From contig NZ_LXFF01000023.1 of the NCBI RefSeq assembly GCF_001655775.1, positions 56,217 through 120,216 on the forward strand: 64,000 bases of DNA. The letters run 5' to 3'. The notes beneath the pieces are model-generated. The model searched no databases, was not told the DNA's origin, and saw nothing but the letters and a program-made list of their open reading frames with translations. This document shows, in pieces, positions 38,427 through 48,900 of this stretch; positions within the stretch are counted from its first letter, which is position 1, and each line of letters starts with the position of its first letter. The position numbers and the translations under genes are program-made. This DNA is from Candidatus Arthromitus sp. SFB-turkey (GTDB taxonomy: Bacteria; Bacillota; Clostridia; Clostridiales; Clostridiaceae).

Positions 38427-39428
38427 ATGAAAAGATATGTAACTAAAATTTCAGGATCGGACCACTACATATACAAAATAGGATTTGGAACTTATGATAT
38501 TTTAAAAAGTGGATTGACTACTGATGAAATAAAAGAGCTTTTAAGTGATTTTATTTCTATGGGAGGAAATGTTATTGATACTGCTAGATGTGATATAGGA
38601 CCTAGAAAATATGAAGTTGAGGAAGCACAAAAATTAGTTGGACAATGGATTAAGGAGTCAGGGAAAAGAGAAATTTCTTGTCTAGTTGCTAAGAGCAATT
38701 GTCTTTTAAATAGGAAGGAATCAAAAGAGAGTTTATTAAAAGAGGACTTAGAACTTAGTCTTAAAAATTTAAATACTGACTATATAGATGTTTTTTTAGT
38801 TAATGGTGATGATAGGGAAACGGAAGTTTCTGCTATTTTAAATGAGCTTGAAAGATTTAAGTTAGAGGGCAAGATTTTGAATTATGGTTGCTCCAATTGG
38901 AAGCCTTATAGAATTAGACAAGCTATGGAGTTTGCAGTAGAAAATAATTTAGATGGATTTACAGTTAATCAAATGCTTTGGAATGTTGGTTCTAAATATA
39001 TGAATCCTTTTAAAGATCATGATTTGTACGTTAAGATGAATGAAGAAATGATGGAAATTCATCGACAATATAAAATTCTTGCTATGCCGTATAATTCTTT
39101 AGCAAATGGAATGTTTGCTAAGCTTTATACAAATGAAAATGAACCAGGTTCTATAGATATTGAGAGTTTAAAAGAGAATTCACCTTATTATACAAAGTCA
39201 AATTTGAAAATTTACGATAGAATGAAAAAAATTGGTGATAAATATATAGCAGCTCCAGGGTGGGTAGCTCTTGGATATTTGTTTAATCAAGAAATAGATA
39301 CATGCTCTATTTTATCTTGTAGAAGTTTAAGTCAATTAAGAGAAGCGTTTGAAGCTATAGATAGAGGATATACTTATGAAGATTTTAGAGATATAGATGT
39401 TTTTGAAAAAGAGATGGCTTTAGTTTAG
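38427..39428 (+). CDS. Aldo/keto-reductase-family protein lacking the Tyr and His of the tetrad
   Basis: 333 residues, TIM-barrel AKR fold: IGFGTYDILKSG, GGNVIDTARCDIG, CLVAKSN, YIDVFLVNGDD, GCSNWKPYRIRQA and AVNQM-like DGFTVNQMLWNV are in order. The catalytic Asp (NVIDTA) and Lys (VAKSN) are kept, but the Tyr expected five residues after the Asp is an Asp, and the His of the LLHRDD strand is Asn (LVNGDD). The start ATG 38427 follows GGGGGAT. No partner enzyme of a pathway is near except the equally altered kinase-like protein. It may bind a sugar or NADPH without normal catalysis. Confidence 0.78.
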   Translation: MKRYVTKISGSDHYIYKIGFGTYDILKSGLTTDEIKELLSDFISMGGNVIDTARCDIGPRKYEVEEAQKLVGQWIKESGKREISCLVAKSNCLLNRKESKESLLKEDLELSLKNLNTDYIDVFLVNGDDRETEVSAILNELERFKLEGKILNYGCSNWKPYRIRQAMEFAVENNLDGFTVNQMLWNVGSKYMNPFKDHDLYVKMNEEMMEIHRQYKILAMPYNSLANGMFAKLYTNENEPGSIDIESLKENSPYYTKSNLKIYDRMKKIGDKYIAAPGWVALGYLFNQEIDTCSILSCRSLSQLREAFEAIDRGYTYEDFRDIDVFEKEMALV

Positions 39429-39480
39429 GACACAAAAATTTCATAATTGTTAAAAATAAAAAATGAAAGTGTGATTTTGT

Positions 39481-40110
39481 TTGAATGAAGAATTCAATGT
39501 TATTGATATAAAGGATATTTTTAAAAATAAAGTTGTTTTGCATGTTCCATTAAAATACATGATAAAAGCTATTAAAGTTGAAGTTTGTAATTTGTTTTTT
39601 ATAAAAGTTAATGTTGATTTATATGAAGTTGTAATTGAAGGATTGATTCCAGGAAAAATATATGAAAATTTGTGTTTAAAAATATATTATACAAATGATA
39701 AATTTTTAAAATTAAATATTAATAAATTTAAGACTCAAAATGGTAATGAAGTTGAAAATATTATAGTTAATTTTTATAGAGAGTTTATGAAAAAAGAAAT
39801 TGGGGAAAATAAATTTAATTATTGGAATGAAAATATAGATTCAGGAAAGAAAACTCTCAAACAATTTTTTAATTATGTTTTGAAGATAAATAAATTTTGT
39901 ATTGGTAAATTAAATGATATGGAATTTTTAAGTTGCCTTTATAAAATGTTGATAAGTGAATTTAAAAATGATCTATTATATTTTTGGGTTTTTTATTTTG
40001 AATTTAATCTTAAGGGATTGAATCAAATAGAAAAGCGAAAAGAAATTTTTAAAAAGATGTTTGAGGAGTACAATAGTAATATTAATAAAGAAAAGTTAAT
40101 TTGTAATTAA
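39481..40110 (+). CDS. Unrecognised cytoplasmic protein
   Basis: 209 residues, no family recognised. Lys, Asn, Phe and Tyr rich, no signal peptide or membrane segment. The first 80 residues look beta-rich (VVLHVPLKYMIKAIKVEV..FFIKVNVDLYEVVIEG); the rest is helical. It starts with TTG at 39481; the ribosome site is weak (GAAAGTGTGA). It lies 52 bases after the reductase-like gene and 25 bases before the AI-2E family gene, so probably one transcript with them. Confidence 0.6.
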   Translation: MNEEFNVIDIKDIFKNKVVLHVPLKYMIKAIKVEVCNLFFIKVNVDLYEVVIEGLIPGKIYENLCLKIYYTNDKFLKLNINKFKTQNGNEVENIIVNFYREFMKKEIGENKFNYWNENIDSGKKTLKQFFNYVLKINKFCIGKLNDMEFLSCLYKMLISEFKNDLLYFWVFYFEFNLKGLNQIEKRKEIFKKMFEEYNSNINKEKLICN

Positions 40111-40135
40111 ATTTTAAAGTGAGGTATTAAAGTAC

Positions 40136-41305
40136 GTGAAGAAAATTTTTACAGATATTAAAAATCATAAATTTTTTACTGTGTTTATCATGGTTTTTAT
40201 ATTACTTGTTTTGTATAAGTTAATAGATTATATTCCTACAGTTTGGGTTCATTTTAAAAATTTTACATTTAATCTTTTAGATATATCCAAACCGATAATT
40301 ATTGCAGCAGTCATGTCCTATATATTAAAACCATTGATTAATTTAGTAGATAGATTGTATTTTAAACTTTTTTATAAAATAAAAAAGGATCAAGATCCAC
40401 TGCAAATTATTTCTAAAAAACAGTTTTCAAAAATTAGATTATTAACAGTTATAACTGTTTTGTTAACTTTAAGTACTATTATATTTGTATTAATTTTGTT
40501 CATATTGGAGCCATTTTTAAATAGTTTGAAGGCACTTATACGAGAGCTTCCATCATTTGTTGATTTAGCAAATAAATTTTTAAGTAATTTAGAGCTTGAA
40601 CCCCAAATTATATCTGAGATTAATCAAAAAGTTGCTTATTTTTTAAATACTAATCTTGCAAATTTGTTAAATACATCAGTTTCTGCTTTAACTACCTTTA
40701 TTTCAAATACAGGAATTTTTATATTTAATTTCTTAATTGCGGTAATTTTATCAGTGTATATTTTAAGAGACAAAGAGAAGATAGCAAGATTTTTTTCAGT
40801 GTTGATAGATATTATTTTTTCAAAAAATGTTTCTGATAAAATTAAAAGTTTTTCAATTAATTTAGATAAAATATTTGGTGGATATTTTACTGGAGTAATT
40901 GTTGATGCTGTATTTGTAGGATTTTGTTCATTTGCATTAACAGCTATAATAAAAAATCCATATGCAGTTATAATTGGTGTGTTAGCTGGTGTTAGTAATG
41001 TTATTCCTTATTTAGGTCCACTTATTGGGGCACTTGGAGCCTTTGTTTTAGGTTTGCCTTCAGGACTTACAGTTGCAATTTTAGGATTTGTACTTTTGAT
41101 GATTTTCCAACAGATAGAAGGAAATCTTATTCAACCTAAAATTCTTGGAGATTTTGTTGGATTACCACCACTTGTTGTAATTATTTCTATAATAATAGGT
41201 GGAGGATTATTTGGAGTAGTTGGAATTATTATTGCATCACCTGTTGTTGGAGTTATTTCTTTGTATTATAAGAGATATTTAAATAAGATTGATAAAGAAA
41301 TTTAA
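40136..41305 (+). CDS. AI-2E family membrane transporter
   Basis: Multi-pass membrane protein of 389 residues, PerM/YdiK/TqsA family. About seven to eight hydrophobic segments. The family hallmark near the C-terminus is YLGPLIGALGA followed by GNLIQPKILGDFVGLPPLVVI and GGGLFGVVGIIIASP. GTG start behind GTGAGG. The substrate is unknown; members include sporulation and Na+/H+ transport proteins as well as autoinducer exporters. Confidence 0.9.
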   Translation: MKKIFTDIKNHKFFTVFIMVFILLVLYKLIDYIPTVWVHFKNFTFNLLDISKPIIIAAVMSYILKPLINLVDRLYFKLFYKIKKDQDPLQIISKKQFSKIRLLTVITVLLTLSTIIFVLILFILEPFLNSLKALIRELPSFVDLANKFLSNLELEPQIISEINQKVAYFLNTNLANLLNTSVSALTTFISNTGIFIFNFLIAVILSVYILRDKEKIARFFSVLIDIIFSKNVSDKIKSFSINLDKIFGGYFTGVIVDAVFVGFCSFALTAIIKNPYAVIIGVLAGVSNVIPYLGPLIGALGAFVLGLPSGLTVAILGFVLLMIFQQIEGNLIQPKILGDFVGLPPLVVIISIIIGGGLFGVVGIIIASPVVGVISLYYKRYLNKIDKEI

Positions 41306-41307
41306 TT

Positions 41308-41350
41308 AAAAAAGTGTATTGTAATTTATTTCAATACACTTTTATTTTTT
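41308..41350. terminator. Bidirectional terminator
   Basis: AAAAGTGTATTG (41310-41321) pairs with CAATACACTTTT (41332-41343), with A and T runs. Shared by the AI-2E gene and the convergent VOC gene. Confidence 0.87.
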
Positions 41351-41714
41351 AAACTTGTTTTAAAGAAAATGTATTTCCATCTTCATCATAGAATTCTGTA
41401 AAAATACCAAATCCAGTATTTTCAGGTTTTTTGGAAAATTTTACTCCTTTTGAAGATAATTCGTTAAAAGTCTTTTCTATATCTTTTGTAAAAAATGTTA
41501 TTGTGCTATCAGAAGTTTTAAAATCTTTTTTAAGAGCTTTAGGGTAAAGAACTAGAGTTGTTTGTCCAGTTTTAGGAACAACTTCTATCCAAGAATAATT
41601 ATCTTGCATAGGTGTATCAATTTTTATTTCAAATCCAATTTTTTCAGTCCAAAATTTCTTTGCATTTTCTTGATTATCAACAAAGATAAATACATTACAA
41701 ATATTTTCTATCAT
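41349..41714 (-). CDS. VOC-superfamily (glyoxalase/bleomycin-resistance-fold) protein
   Basis: Small protein of 121 residues with two beta-alpha-beta-beta-beta modules: IENICNVFIFVDNQENAKKF opens the first, STITFFTKDIEKTFNEL the second. It ends with FTEFYDEDGNTFSLKQV, whose Glu/Asp positions fit a metal site. The pattern matches the broad YurT/PhnB-like VOC group. The reaction cannot be told; monocistronic. ATG behind GGAGGATAA. Confidence 0.85.
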   Translation of the reverse strand: MIENICNVFIFVDNQENAKKFWTEKIGFEIKIDTPMQDNYSWIEVVPKTGQTTLVLYPKALKKDFKTSDSTITFFTKDIEKTFNELSSKGVKFSKKPENTGFGIFTEFYDEDGNTFSLKQV

Positions 41715-41924
41715 TTTTTATCCTCCAATTCTAAAATAATATTCTAATATAATTGTTTCATAATTAATGTGATATATTCAATCATGATTAAAAATTTTAA
41801 TACAAAGTTAATAATTAAGTGTAAAAAAATAAAAAATATTGTATACTTGATTTGTATTAGGAAGAAAATAATAATACTAACCTTATGGATTAATTTTTAT
41901 TTAAATAAGTTAAAGGTGATATTA

Positions 41925-44900
41925 ATGAATGATAATTTAAAGAAATATCAAGACATTTTGATCAATTTAACTTTAGAGAATAAGACAATATATTTAGATG
42001 AGATTGATAAAAATAAATTTTTTGATTTATACAATTTAAAAAAGTTTAACGAGGAATTGTATTTAAATCTTATAGATTTTATATTTTCTGATAAGGATAA
42101 CATTTTAAAAATAGTTGACGACCCTTTGGAATGGCAAAATGCAAAAATAGAAGATATAAAAAACATAGTAAATAAAGAGAAAAATGAAAAATTAGAGGAA
42201 TTTGAAAATAATACGGATTTTGAAGACCGTGATGAATATAGAAATTTTTTAGAAAATTTTTATAGAAACAATATAAATAAGCATTTAGATGTTTTAAATG
42301 AAAAGTATAGTTATATGTCAGGAATAATTTCAGATTTAGAAATTTTATGTAAAGATGATAAAGAAAAATATTTATATGTGGGATATCCTTTTGTTGAAGG
42401 ATATGTGGATGAAAAAAATTATGTTAGAATGCCACTTTTTTTAATACCAATTAGGTTATTTAATGAAAATAATTCTTGGTATTTGGAGAAAAATTTAAAT
42501 CAAAAGATTGAAATAAATAAATATTTGTTGCTTATATTGAAACAAATATTTAATGATAAACAGATTGATATTAAAGAAGAATATAGTTTTAAAAGTGAAT
42601 TTAAAAGAGAAGTAATTTATAACGTTTTAGATTTTTTGAAAAATTATGATATTACATTAAATTTTAATGATGGATTTTTAAATAGTAATATTGAAAAATT
42701 TTCGGATATTTTAAATAGTTTTGTTGATGGTAAACCATATTTAAAAGTTCGAAATTTTATTGTTATTGGAGATTTTCAAATAATTAATGATGAATTTAAT
42801 GATTACGAATATTTAAAAAATGTTGATATATCAGAAAGTGTTATTTTTAGAATTTTAGATAAAGAAAATAATAATTGTTTGGATAATGTAAAACCAAGTG
42901 AAAACCTATATGTAAAAGATGTTTTAGATTTTAGTCAACAAAATGCTATAAAATTTGTGGATAACAAGAATGTTTGTCTTGTAAATTCTCCAATAGGAAC
43001 AGGAAAGAACACAACAATTTTTAACTTTATACTTGATAAAATTTCAAAAAATAAAAAAGTTTTGTTAGTTACGAAAAATAATCATTTTCTTGAAAAGATG
43101 TATTCTAAACTTTCAAGTATAAATTCAGTGGTTATGAAAGTAACTAATTGTGAAAAAGACTTTTATGACAATTTTATAAGAGAGTTTAATGCTATAAATA
43201 CATTTAAAAATGATGATGTTTTTTGTGAGCATTTTGAAAAAGTAGTTGAAGATATTTGTAATAAATATTCGTTTATAAATGAAGCTAATGAAGTTTACAA
43301 TAATGTGGAGAAATTTGGATTATCTCTCCAACAGATGTATGAATATACAATGGGAATAGATAATGATAATTTAGATAATGAGGCATTTAAGAAATTTACA
43401 AGTAATAACCCAGTTTCAGGATGTACATTTAATGAAATAGTTTCTTCCATAAATAAGATTAAAAATGAGGGACTTATAAATCTTTTTATTGAACATAAAG
43501 AGTATTTAAATAAATACAAAATTGTGAATTTTATTAGAGATGATTTTGAAATAGAAAAAAGAGAAATTTATATTTTAAGATTAGAGGATTTAAAATCTAG
43601 AAAAGTAGCTTTGGATATTGAAAAAAATGAATGTAGTTTAAAGATTATAGAGCTTTTTAAAGAAGGTAATTTAACTAAAGGTGAAATAATTAATGAAGCT
43701 AGAAAGTTTGATAAAAGTTATGTAAATAGAGAATTTGTTTCTGATGAAAGTAATGATTCTTGGTTTAAAAATTTAAGCTTTTTGAAAAACAAAAAAGGCA
43801 GTAAAGATGATATTAGTGAAGCTACAAGTGAAAAAGTATATTCAAATGTTGAAGGATATTATAGGTCTGTAAGTAGACTTGTTGAAGATATAAGTTTTTT
43901 AGAAGAAATTTTGAAAATTGAGAATTTTAACTTTATAAGGGATAAGGTTTTAAATTTTGAAGATATTACTGAATTTATAACAACGCTTTTAGAAATGTTA
44001 GAATCTTTTCATAAGTTTTTAGCAAGTACTTATAAAATTCAAAACTTCGATAGAGTATTGAGTGATATATTAGAGTACATTTATAATAACTCTGTAAATG
44101 AACAGATGATGAATGATAATTTAGAAGAGATTTTGAAATTTTCTGTACTTATAAATATTATGAGACGCCATCATAAGTGCGGAGATGAACTTATGAAATA
44201 TAAATTTGTTGATGAATCTTTTGAAAATTTAAGACAATTATTTGAAGAAAGAAAAGATGGAATTGATAAGTTTGTATTAAATAAGGTTAAAAGTCATGCT
44301 TTTAATTACATTTGTAATGGTAATAAAGAGAACTTTGTTAGAGATGTTATATCTAATGTAGAAAATTACTCAATTAAAAGATTTATGAGAGAAGTTTTTG
44401 ATATTTGTTTGGAATTATTTCCGTGTTTTTTAATTGAACATAGTTTAGTTTCGTCAACATTACCAATGATTGAGGGAATGTTTGATTATATTATAATTGA
44501 TGATGGTCATGGTTATTATATTTCAGATGTTATTCCACATATGTACAGAGCAAAGCAAGTTGTTGTGTTTGGTGACGAAAAGCAGATTAATTCTCAAAAC
44601 AAAATATATAACATAATTTCTTCTCAAAGTGATTATGTGTGTGATAATTTATTCAAATTTATAAAAGATAGATATGAGTTTTTAGAGTTAAGATATTTGT
44701 ATTCTGAAGGTTCGGAAATTTTAAGTGAGCTTTCAAATGTATTTTTTAATAATTTGGATATTATAAAAGCTCCAAATTTGGTGAAATTTTCAGAAATTAA
44801 AACTCCATTTGATATATTTAAAATTAATTCTCAGGTTGTTGATGGAATTAATGAAAATGAAGCAGAATTTGTTGTTAGTCTTTTGTATGACATACTTAAA

Positions 44901-45839
44901 AATAAAAATATTGAACAATCAATTGGAATTGTTACTTTAACTAAAGATTACGCTGATTTAATTTCTAAAATTTTAGAAGATAGGATAAAATTAGATCAAA
45001 CATTTAACTATTTGTACTATAAAGAATGTAAAAAATATTCAGATAAAACTTACGATGGAATTTATGTAAAAAGTATAGGAGAGATTAATTACGATAGAAG
45101 AGATATTATAATTTTCGCTTTAGGTGGAGGTTTTAATATTGAAGGTGCATTTGAATTAAAATTTGATGAGATAGAAGATAGTACAGGATTAAATAAATTA
45201 AATATTTTTATGAATCTTGCAACTAATGAAATGAAAATTGTTTCATCCTTTAACATTGAAGAACTTAATTTAAAAGAATATGATAATGAAAATATAAAAC
45301 TATTGAAAAGATATTTAAGTTATGCAAAATCAATTTCAATTGGAAAAGTTGATGAAGTTATGAGTAATTTAAATGAATCAACTTGTGCTAAAGATAAGTG
45401 TGAAGATGTAATAAATAAAATACAACATAAATTAGCTGAGAAAGGTTTAGTTGTTGATAGAAATTTCGGAAATTTATCCTATAAATTTGATTTAGCAATA
45501 TATGATAATGATTTTAAACAGTATATTTTATTTGTTGATCTTGATGGAAAGTTAATCAAAAAATTTAAAGATCCTACTGAGAGAAATATTGATTCTGTTA
45601 TATATTTTGAGAAATTTGGATGTAATATTTTGAAGATTTGGAGTAAGGATTTATGGACTGATATAGATAGTCAGATAAATTATATTGTAGATGTTTATAG
45701 AAATATTAAAGAAAATTTATTAATTAATAATTCATCTGTTTCGGATTTTAAATCAAATAGATTGAAAATATTAAGTAAGTTTGTAAATATTTTAGATGGA
45801 AGATATAGGGAATTAATCTCTAAAATAGATGTAAAATAA
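41925..45839 (+). CDS. Large SF1 (DNA2/NAM7, DUF4011-type) helicase-like protein with C-terminal nuclease-like domain
   Basis: 1304 residues. The ATG at 41925 behind AAAGGTGAT is chosen; the open frame upstream has no ribosome site. N-terminal third resembles DUF4011 proteins (YVGYPFVEGY..RMPLFLIPIRL). P-loop at about residue 358: NSPIGTGKNTTI, where the Ser/Thr after GK is Asn. Coiled-coil insert follows. Walker B at about 855 is YIIIDDGHG, where DEAS is usual, and motif III is VVVFGDEKQIN. Motif V-like YVKSIGEINYDRRDIIIFAL. From about 1165 a Vsr/PD-(D/E)XK-like domain (YKFDLAIYDND, LFVDLDGK, CNILKIWSKDLW) replaces IECDG by VDLDG. Flanked by terminators, so its own transcript. Role unknown; related proteins occur in defence islands. 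Confidence 0.78.
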   Translation: MNDNLKKYQDILINLTLENKTIYLDEIDKNKFFDLYNLKKFNEELYLNLIDFIFSDKDNILKIVDDPLEWQNAKIEDIKNIVNKEKNEKLEEFENNTDFEDRDEYRNFLENFYRNNINKHLDVLNEKYSYMSGIISDLEILCKDDKEKYLYVGYPFVEGYVDEKNYVRMPLFLIPIRLFNENNSWYLEKNLNQKIEINKYLLLILKQIFNDKQIDIKEEYSFKSEFKREVIYNVLDFLKNYDITLNFNDGFLNSNIEKFSDILNSFVDGKPYLKVRNFIVIGDFQIINDEFNDYEYLKNVDISESVIFRILDKENNNCLDNVKPSENLYVKDVLDFSQQNAIKFVDNKNVCLVNSPIGTGKNTTIFNFILDKISKNKKVLLVTKNNHFLEKMYSKLSSINSVVMKVTNCEKDFYDNFIREFNAINTFKNDDVFCEHFEKVVEDICNKYSFINEANEVYNNVEKFGLSLQQMYEYTMGIDNDNLDNEAFKKFTSNNPVSGCTFNEIVSSINKIKNEGLINLFIEHKEYLNKYKIVNFIRDDFEIEKREIYILRLEDLKSRKVALDIEKNECSLKIIELFKEGNLTKGEIINEARKFDKSYVNREFVSDESNDSWFKNLSFLKNKKGSKDDISEATSEKVYSNVEGYYRSVSRLVEDISFLEEILKIENFNFIRDKVLNFEDITEFITTLLEMLESFHKFLASTYKIQNFDRVLSDILEYIYNNSVNEQMMNDNLEEILKFSVLINIMRRHHKCGDELMKYKFVDESFENLRQLFEERKDGIDKFVLNKVKSHAFNYICNGNKENFVRDVISNVENYSIKRFMREVFDICLELFPCFLIEHSLVSSTLPMIEGMFDYIIIDDGHGYYISDVIPHMYRAKQVVVFGDEKQINSQNKIYNIISSQSDYVCDNLFKFIKDRYEFLELRYLYSEGSEILSELSNVFFNNLDIIKAPNLVKFSEIKTPFDIFKINSQVVDGINENEAEFVVSLLYDILKNKNIEQSIGIVTLTKDYADLISKILEDRIKLDQTFNYLYYKECKKYSDKTYDGIYVKSIGEINYDRRDIIIFALGGGFNIEGAFELKFDEIEDSTGLNKLNIFMNLATNEMKIVSSFNIEELNLKEYDNENIKLLKRYLSYAKSISIGKVDEVMSNLNESTCAKDKCEDVINKIQHKLAEKGLVVDRNFGNLSYKFDLAIYDNDFKQYILFVDLDGKLIKKFKDPTERNIDSVIYFEKFGCNILKIWSKDLWTDIDSQINYIVDVYRNIKENLLINNSSVSDFKSNRLKILSKFVNILDGRYRELISKIDVK

Positions 45840-45843
45840 ACAG

Positions 45844-45878
45844 AGGTAGTGCTTTTTAGCACTACCTTTATTTTTTTT
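45844..45878 (+). terminator. Terminator after the helicase-like gene
   Basis: AGGTAGTGCT (45844-45853) with AGCACTACCT (45858-45867), four-base loop, then TTATTTTTTTT. Confidence 0.92.
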
Positions 45879-45968
45879 ATTACAAAATTGTTTCAAAATA
45901 TTGAATGAAGTTCATAAATATGTTAATATAATGTGTACAAAGTATTGAAAAACTTTTAAGAGGGGATT

Positions 45969-48900
45969 ATGAAAAAAATAAAAATTTATTTATTTTGTAA
46001 GGATAAGCTAATTGAATGGGAGATTGATGAGTCTCAAAATAAAACGGTTGATTTTTTGTTAGATAGATTTAGTACACTATTTATCAAAGATTATGTGATT
46101 TCTTTTGAGTATGAGGACGGATTTTATAAATTGAAATCAACTCATGATTTAGTGTTTATGTATAAAAATCAAAATGTTAAATCAAAATCAATTTTAGATG
46201 GAGATATTTTGGTTTGTAATTTTCCTTATGAAAGTTCTAAAGTTGTTTTACTTATTCAATTTGAAGATCAATTTAATTCCGTTTTTTACAAGTTTAATGT
46301 AAAAGGAATTGATCAAATTAAAATTGGTAAAAGTGAAGATAATGATATAATTTATAAAAATTCAAATGTTTTGGATTATCATATAGTTTTAAAATTTAAA
46401 GAAAATAGAGTAGTAGAAACAGTTAGTGATGCTGTTGGATGTTATATAAATCAAGTTAAATTTGTAAAATCTGAACTTAAGTTTGGAGATGTTATTTTTC
46501 TTTATGGTTTCAAATGTGTATATTTAGGAGATTATATAGCTGTAAATAATCCAAATGAAAATGTATATTCTGAACTTCCCATTGTTAAAGAAAATAAAAT
46601 TAATAGTTCTCTTCCTAAAAAATTTATAAATTTTAAGAAGAGTATTGTTGATAGAGATAAATTTTATGATGATTTAGATGAAGATAAAAGTATTACTATA
46701 AACCCCCCTAATATTGATTTTAATTTTAATTCTAGATTTTTGTATTTTGGAGTTATACCATTAGTTACAGTTACTTTTGTTCTGATAGTTTTAGGTTTGT
46801 TTTTTAAGAATGTTGGTAGTATGGTTTATTTAATCTATGCAGGAGTAATTGGTATATTATTTACTTTGATTTTTTATGTGGTTGGAGTTACTTCAAATAA
46901 ATCTAAGATTAACCAGAAAGTAAAAGATTATAATTCGTATTTAAATAATAAGTTTAAAAAACTTACTTTGATTAGAGAAGAAAGAGTTAGAGCTTTATAT
47001 CAAAGATATCCCAAAGTTATTGATTGTTATAAGAGAGTTATTAATTTTGATAAGAAACTTTGGGAAAGAAATAGTGATGATAAAGATTTTTTAAATTTAA
47101 CAATCGGACAAGGTAATTTATATTTTGAAAATCTGTATATAAAATCAGATGTTGTTTCTAATTTGCCTGAAGATCATGAGCTTTATAAAAATTATCTTAA
47201 AATTACAAGTAATTTTAAAACGATAAAAAAGGCACCAATAACTATTCCTTTAAGAGAAATTAATAAGATTGCAATTGTTGGAGATATGAGCAGACTTTAT
47301 GATGTTGTGAAGAATTTTTTGGTTCAACTTATATCATTACACTCGTATCGAGATTTGAAGATTGGTTTTTTATATTCAAAACAGCATGAAAGTAATATGG
47401 ATTATGTTAAAGAAATTCCTCATGTGTACTCAGAAAAGAAAGATTTTAGATATGTAGCTTCAAATAATGAGGAACTTGTTGACGTGATTTATGATATTAA
47501 AAACATCATTTCTGAAAGAGAAGCAATGTTGTCAGAGGATGAGAATCAAGAGTTTAGAACTGGTTATGTAATTTTTATATTTTATGATTTTAGTTTAGTT
47601 ATAGATTCGTTCTTGAAATATATAAAAAAGGTTAGTAAGAAAATTAATGTTTCGTTTGTTCTTGTTACAATAGATAACAAAAATGTTCCTAGTTCATTTA
47701 GATATGTTTTAGATATTGATGAGGATTCTCAAACGTTTTATAAAATTCAAGATAATGGTGTAAAAAAGTTAGTTATTCCACATGATTACTCTGATATATC
47801 GAATTTGATTGATATGAATAAGTTTGTTTATTCATTGTCTAAAATTAAAATGTTTGATAGTTCAGATGATATTAAGAAATTTGAAAATAAATCTATTTTT
47901 GATTTGTATGGGATTTCTCATATAGATGATTTGAATATTCGTGAAAAGTGGAATAAAAACAAATTATCAAGTATGAGCGATATTCCAATAGCTGTTAAAA
48001 ATAATAAAGAGATATTTTCGATTAATATTCATGCGAAACACAATGGACCTAATGGAATTATACTTGGTGAAAGTGGAATGGGAAAAACGGAATTTATAAA
48101 AAGTTTAATTTTGTCTTACTGTATAAATTTTCATCCTAATACTTTAAATTTTATAATTTTAAAATCAAACCATAATTTAAAATTAAATCCGTTTATAAAT
48201 TTACCACATGTGGTAGACATTTTGGATAAAGAAAGTGAATCTGAAAAAAATAGATTAATTTTATTGATAAAAAATGAGATAAGTAAAAGACAAGCTTTAT
48301 TTGATAGTTTAAAAGTAAATGATATAAATTCTTATTTAAATATATATGATAATTATTCAAATACATCTATAATACCTCATCTTGTTATAGTTATTGATGA
48401 TGTTAGTGATTTGGATATAGGATTTATAAAGGAATTGACAGATTTGTATGCTTCCATGTCAGTTGTTGGAATTCATGTTATTCTTTCGACTAATAAGGTA
48501 GATTTATTTGTTGAAGGGAATGAAATAGATTTATCCAAGTTTAATTTTAAAGTGTGTTTTAGATTTTCAAGTATAAAAGATATGTATAATATTTTGGAAG
48601 ATAACAGTATTTCTAATCCAAAAAGCTCCGGTTTATTTAATGTGAAGTTTTCTGATTCTCAAATATTTAAAAATGTAGAAGTTGCTTTTTCTAATGCTGA
48701 ACATGATATTGAAAATAGTGATGAAAATTTAGATGTTGTTAATAATTGCGGATTGATAGTTAAAAAAGTTAGTAGAATACAGTATTTTGAGGATTCTATA
48801 ACTCAACAAATTTCAATTATAGATAAAATTATTAATTTGTCTAATGAAATGGATTTAAATATATCTATTTTTAATTCTTCTTTAAGATATTTGTGTCTTC

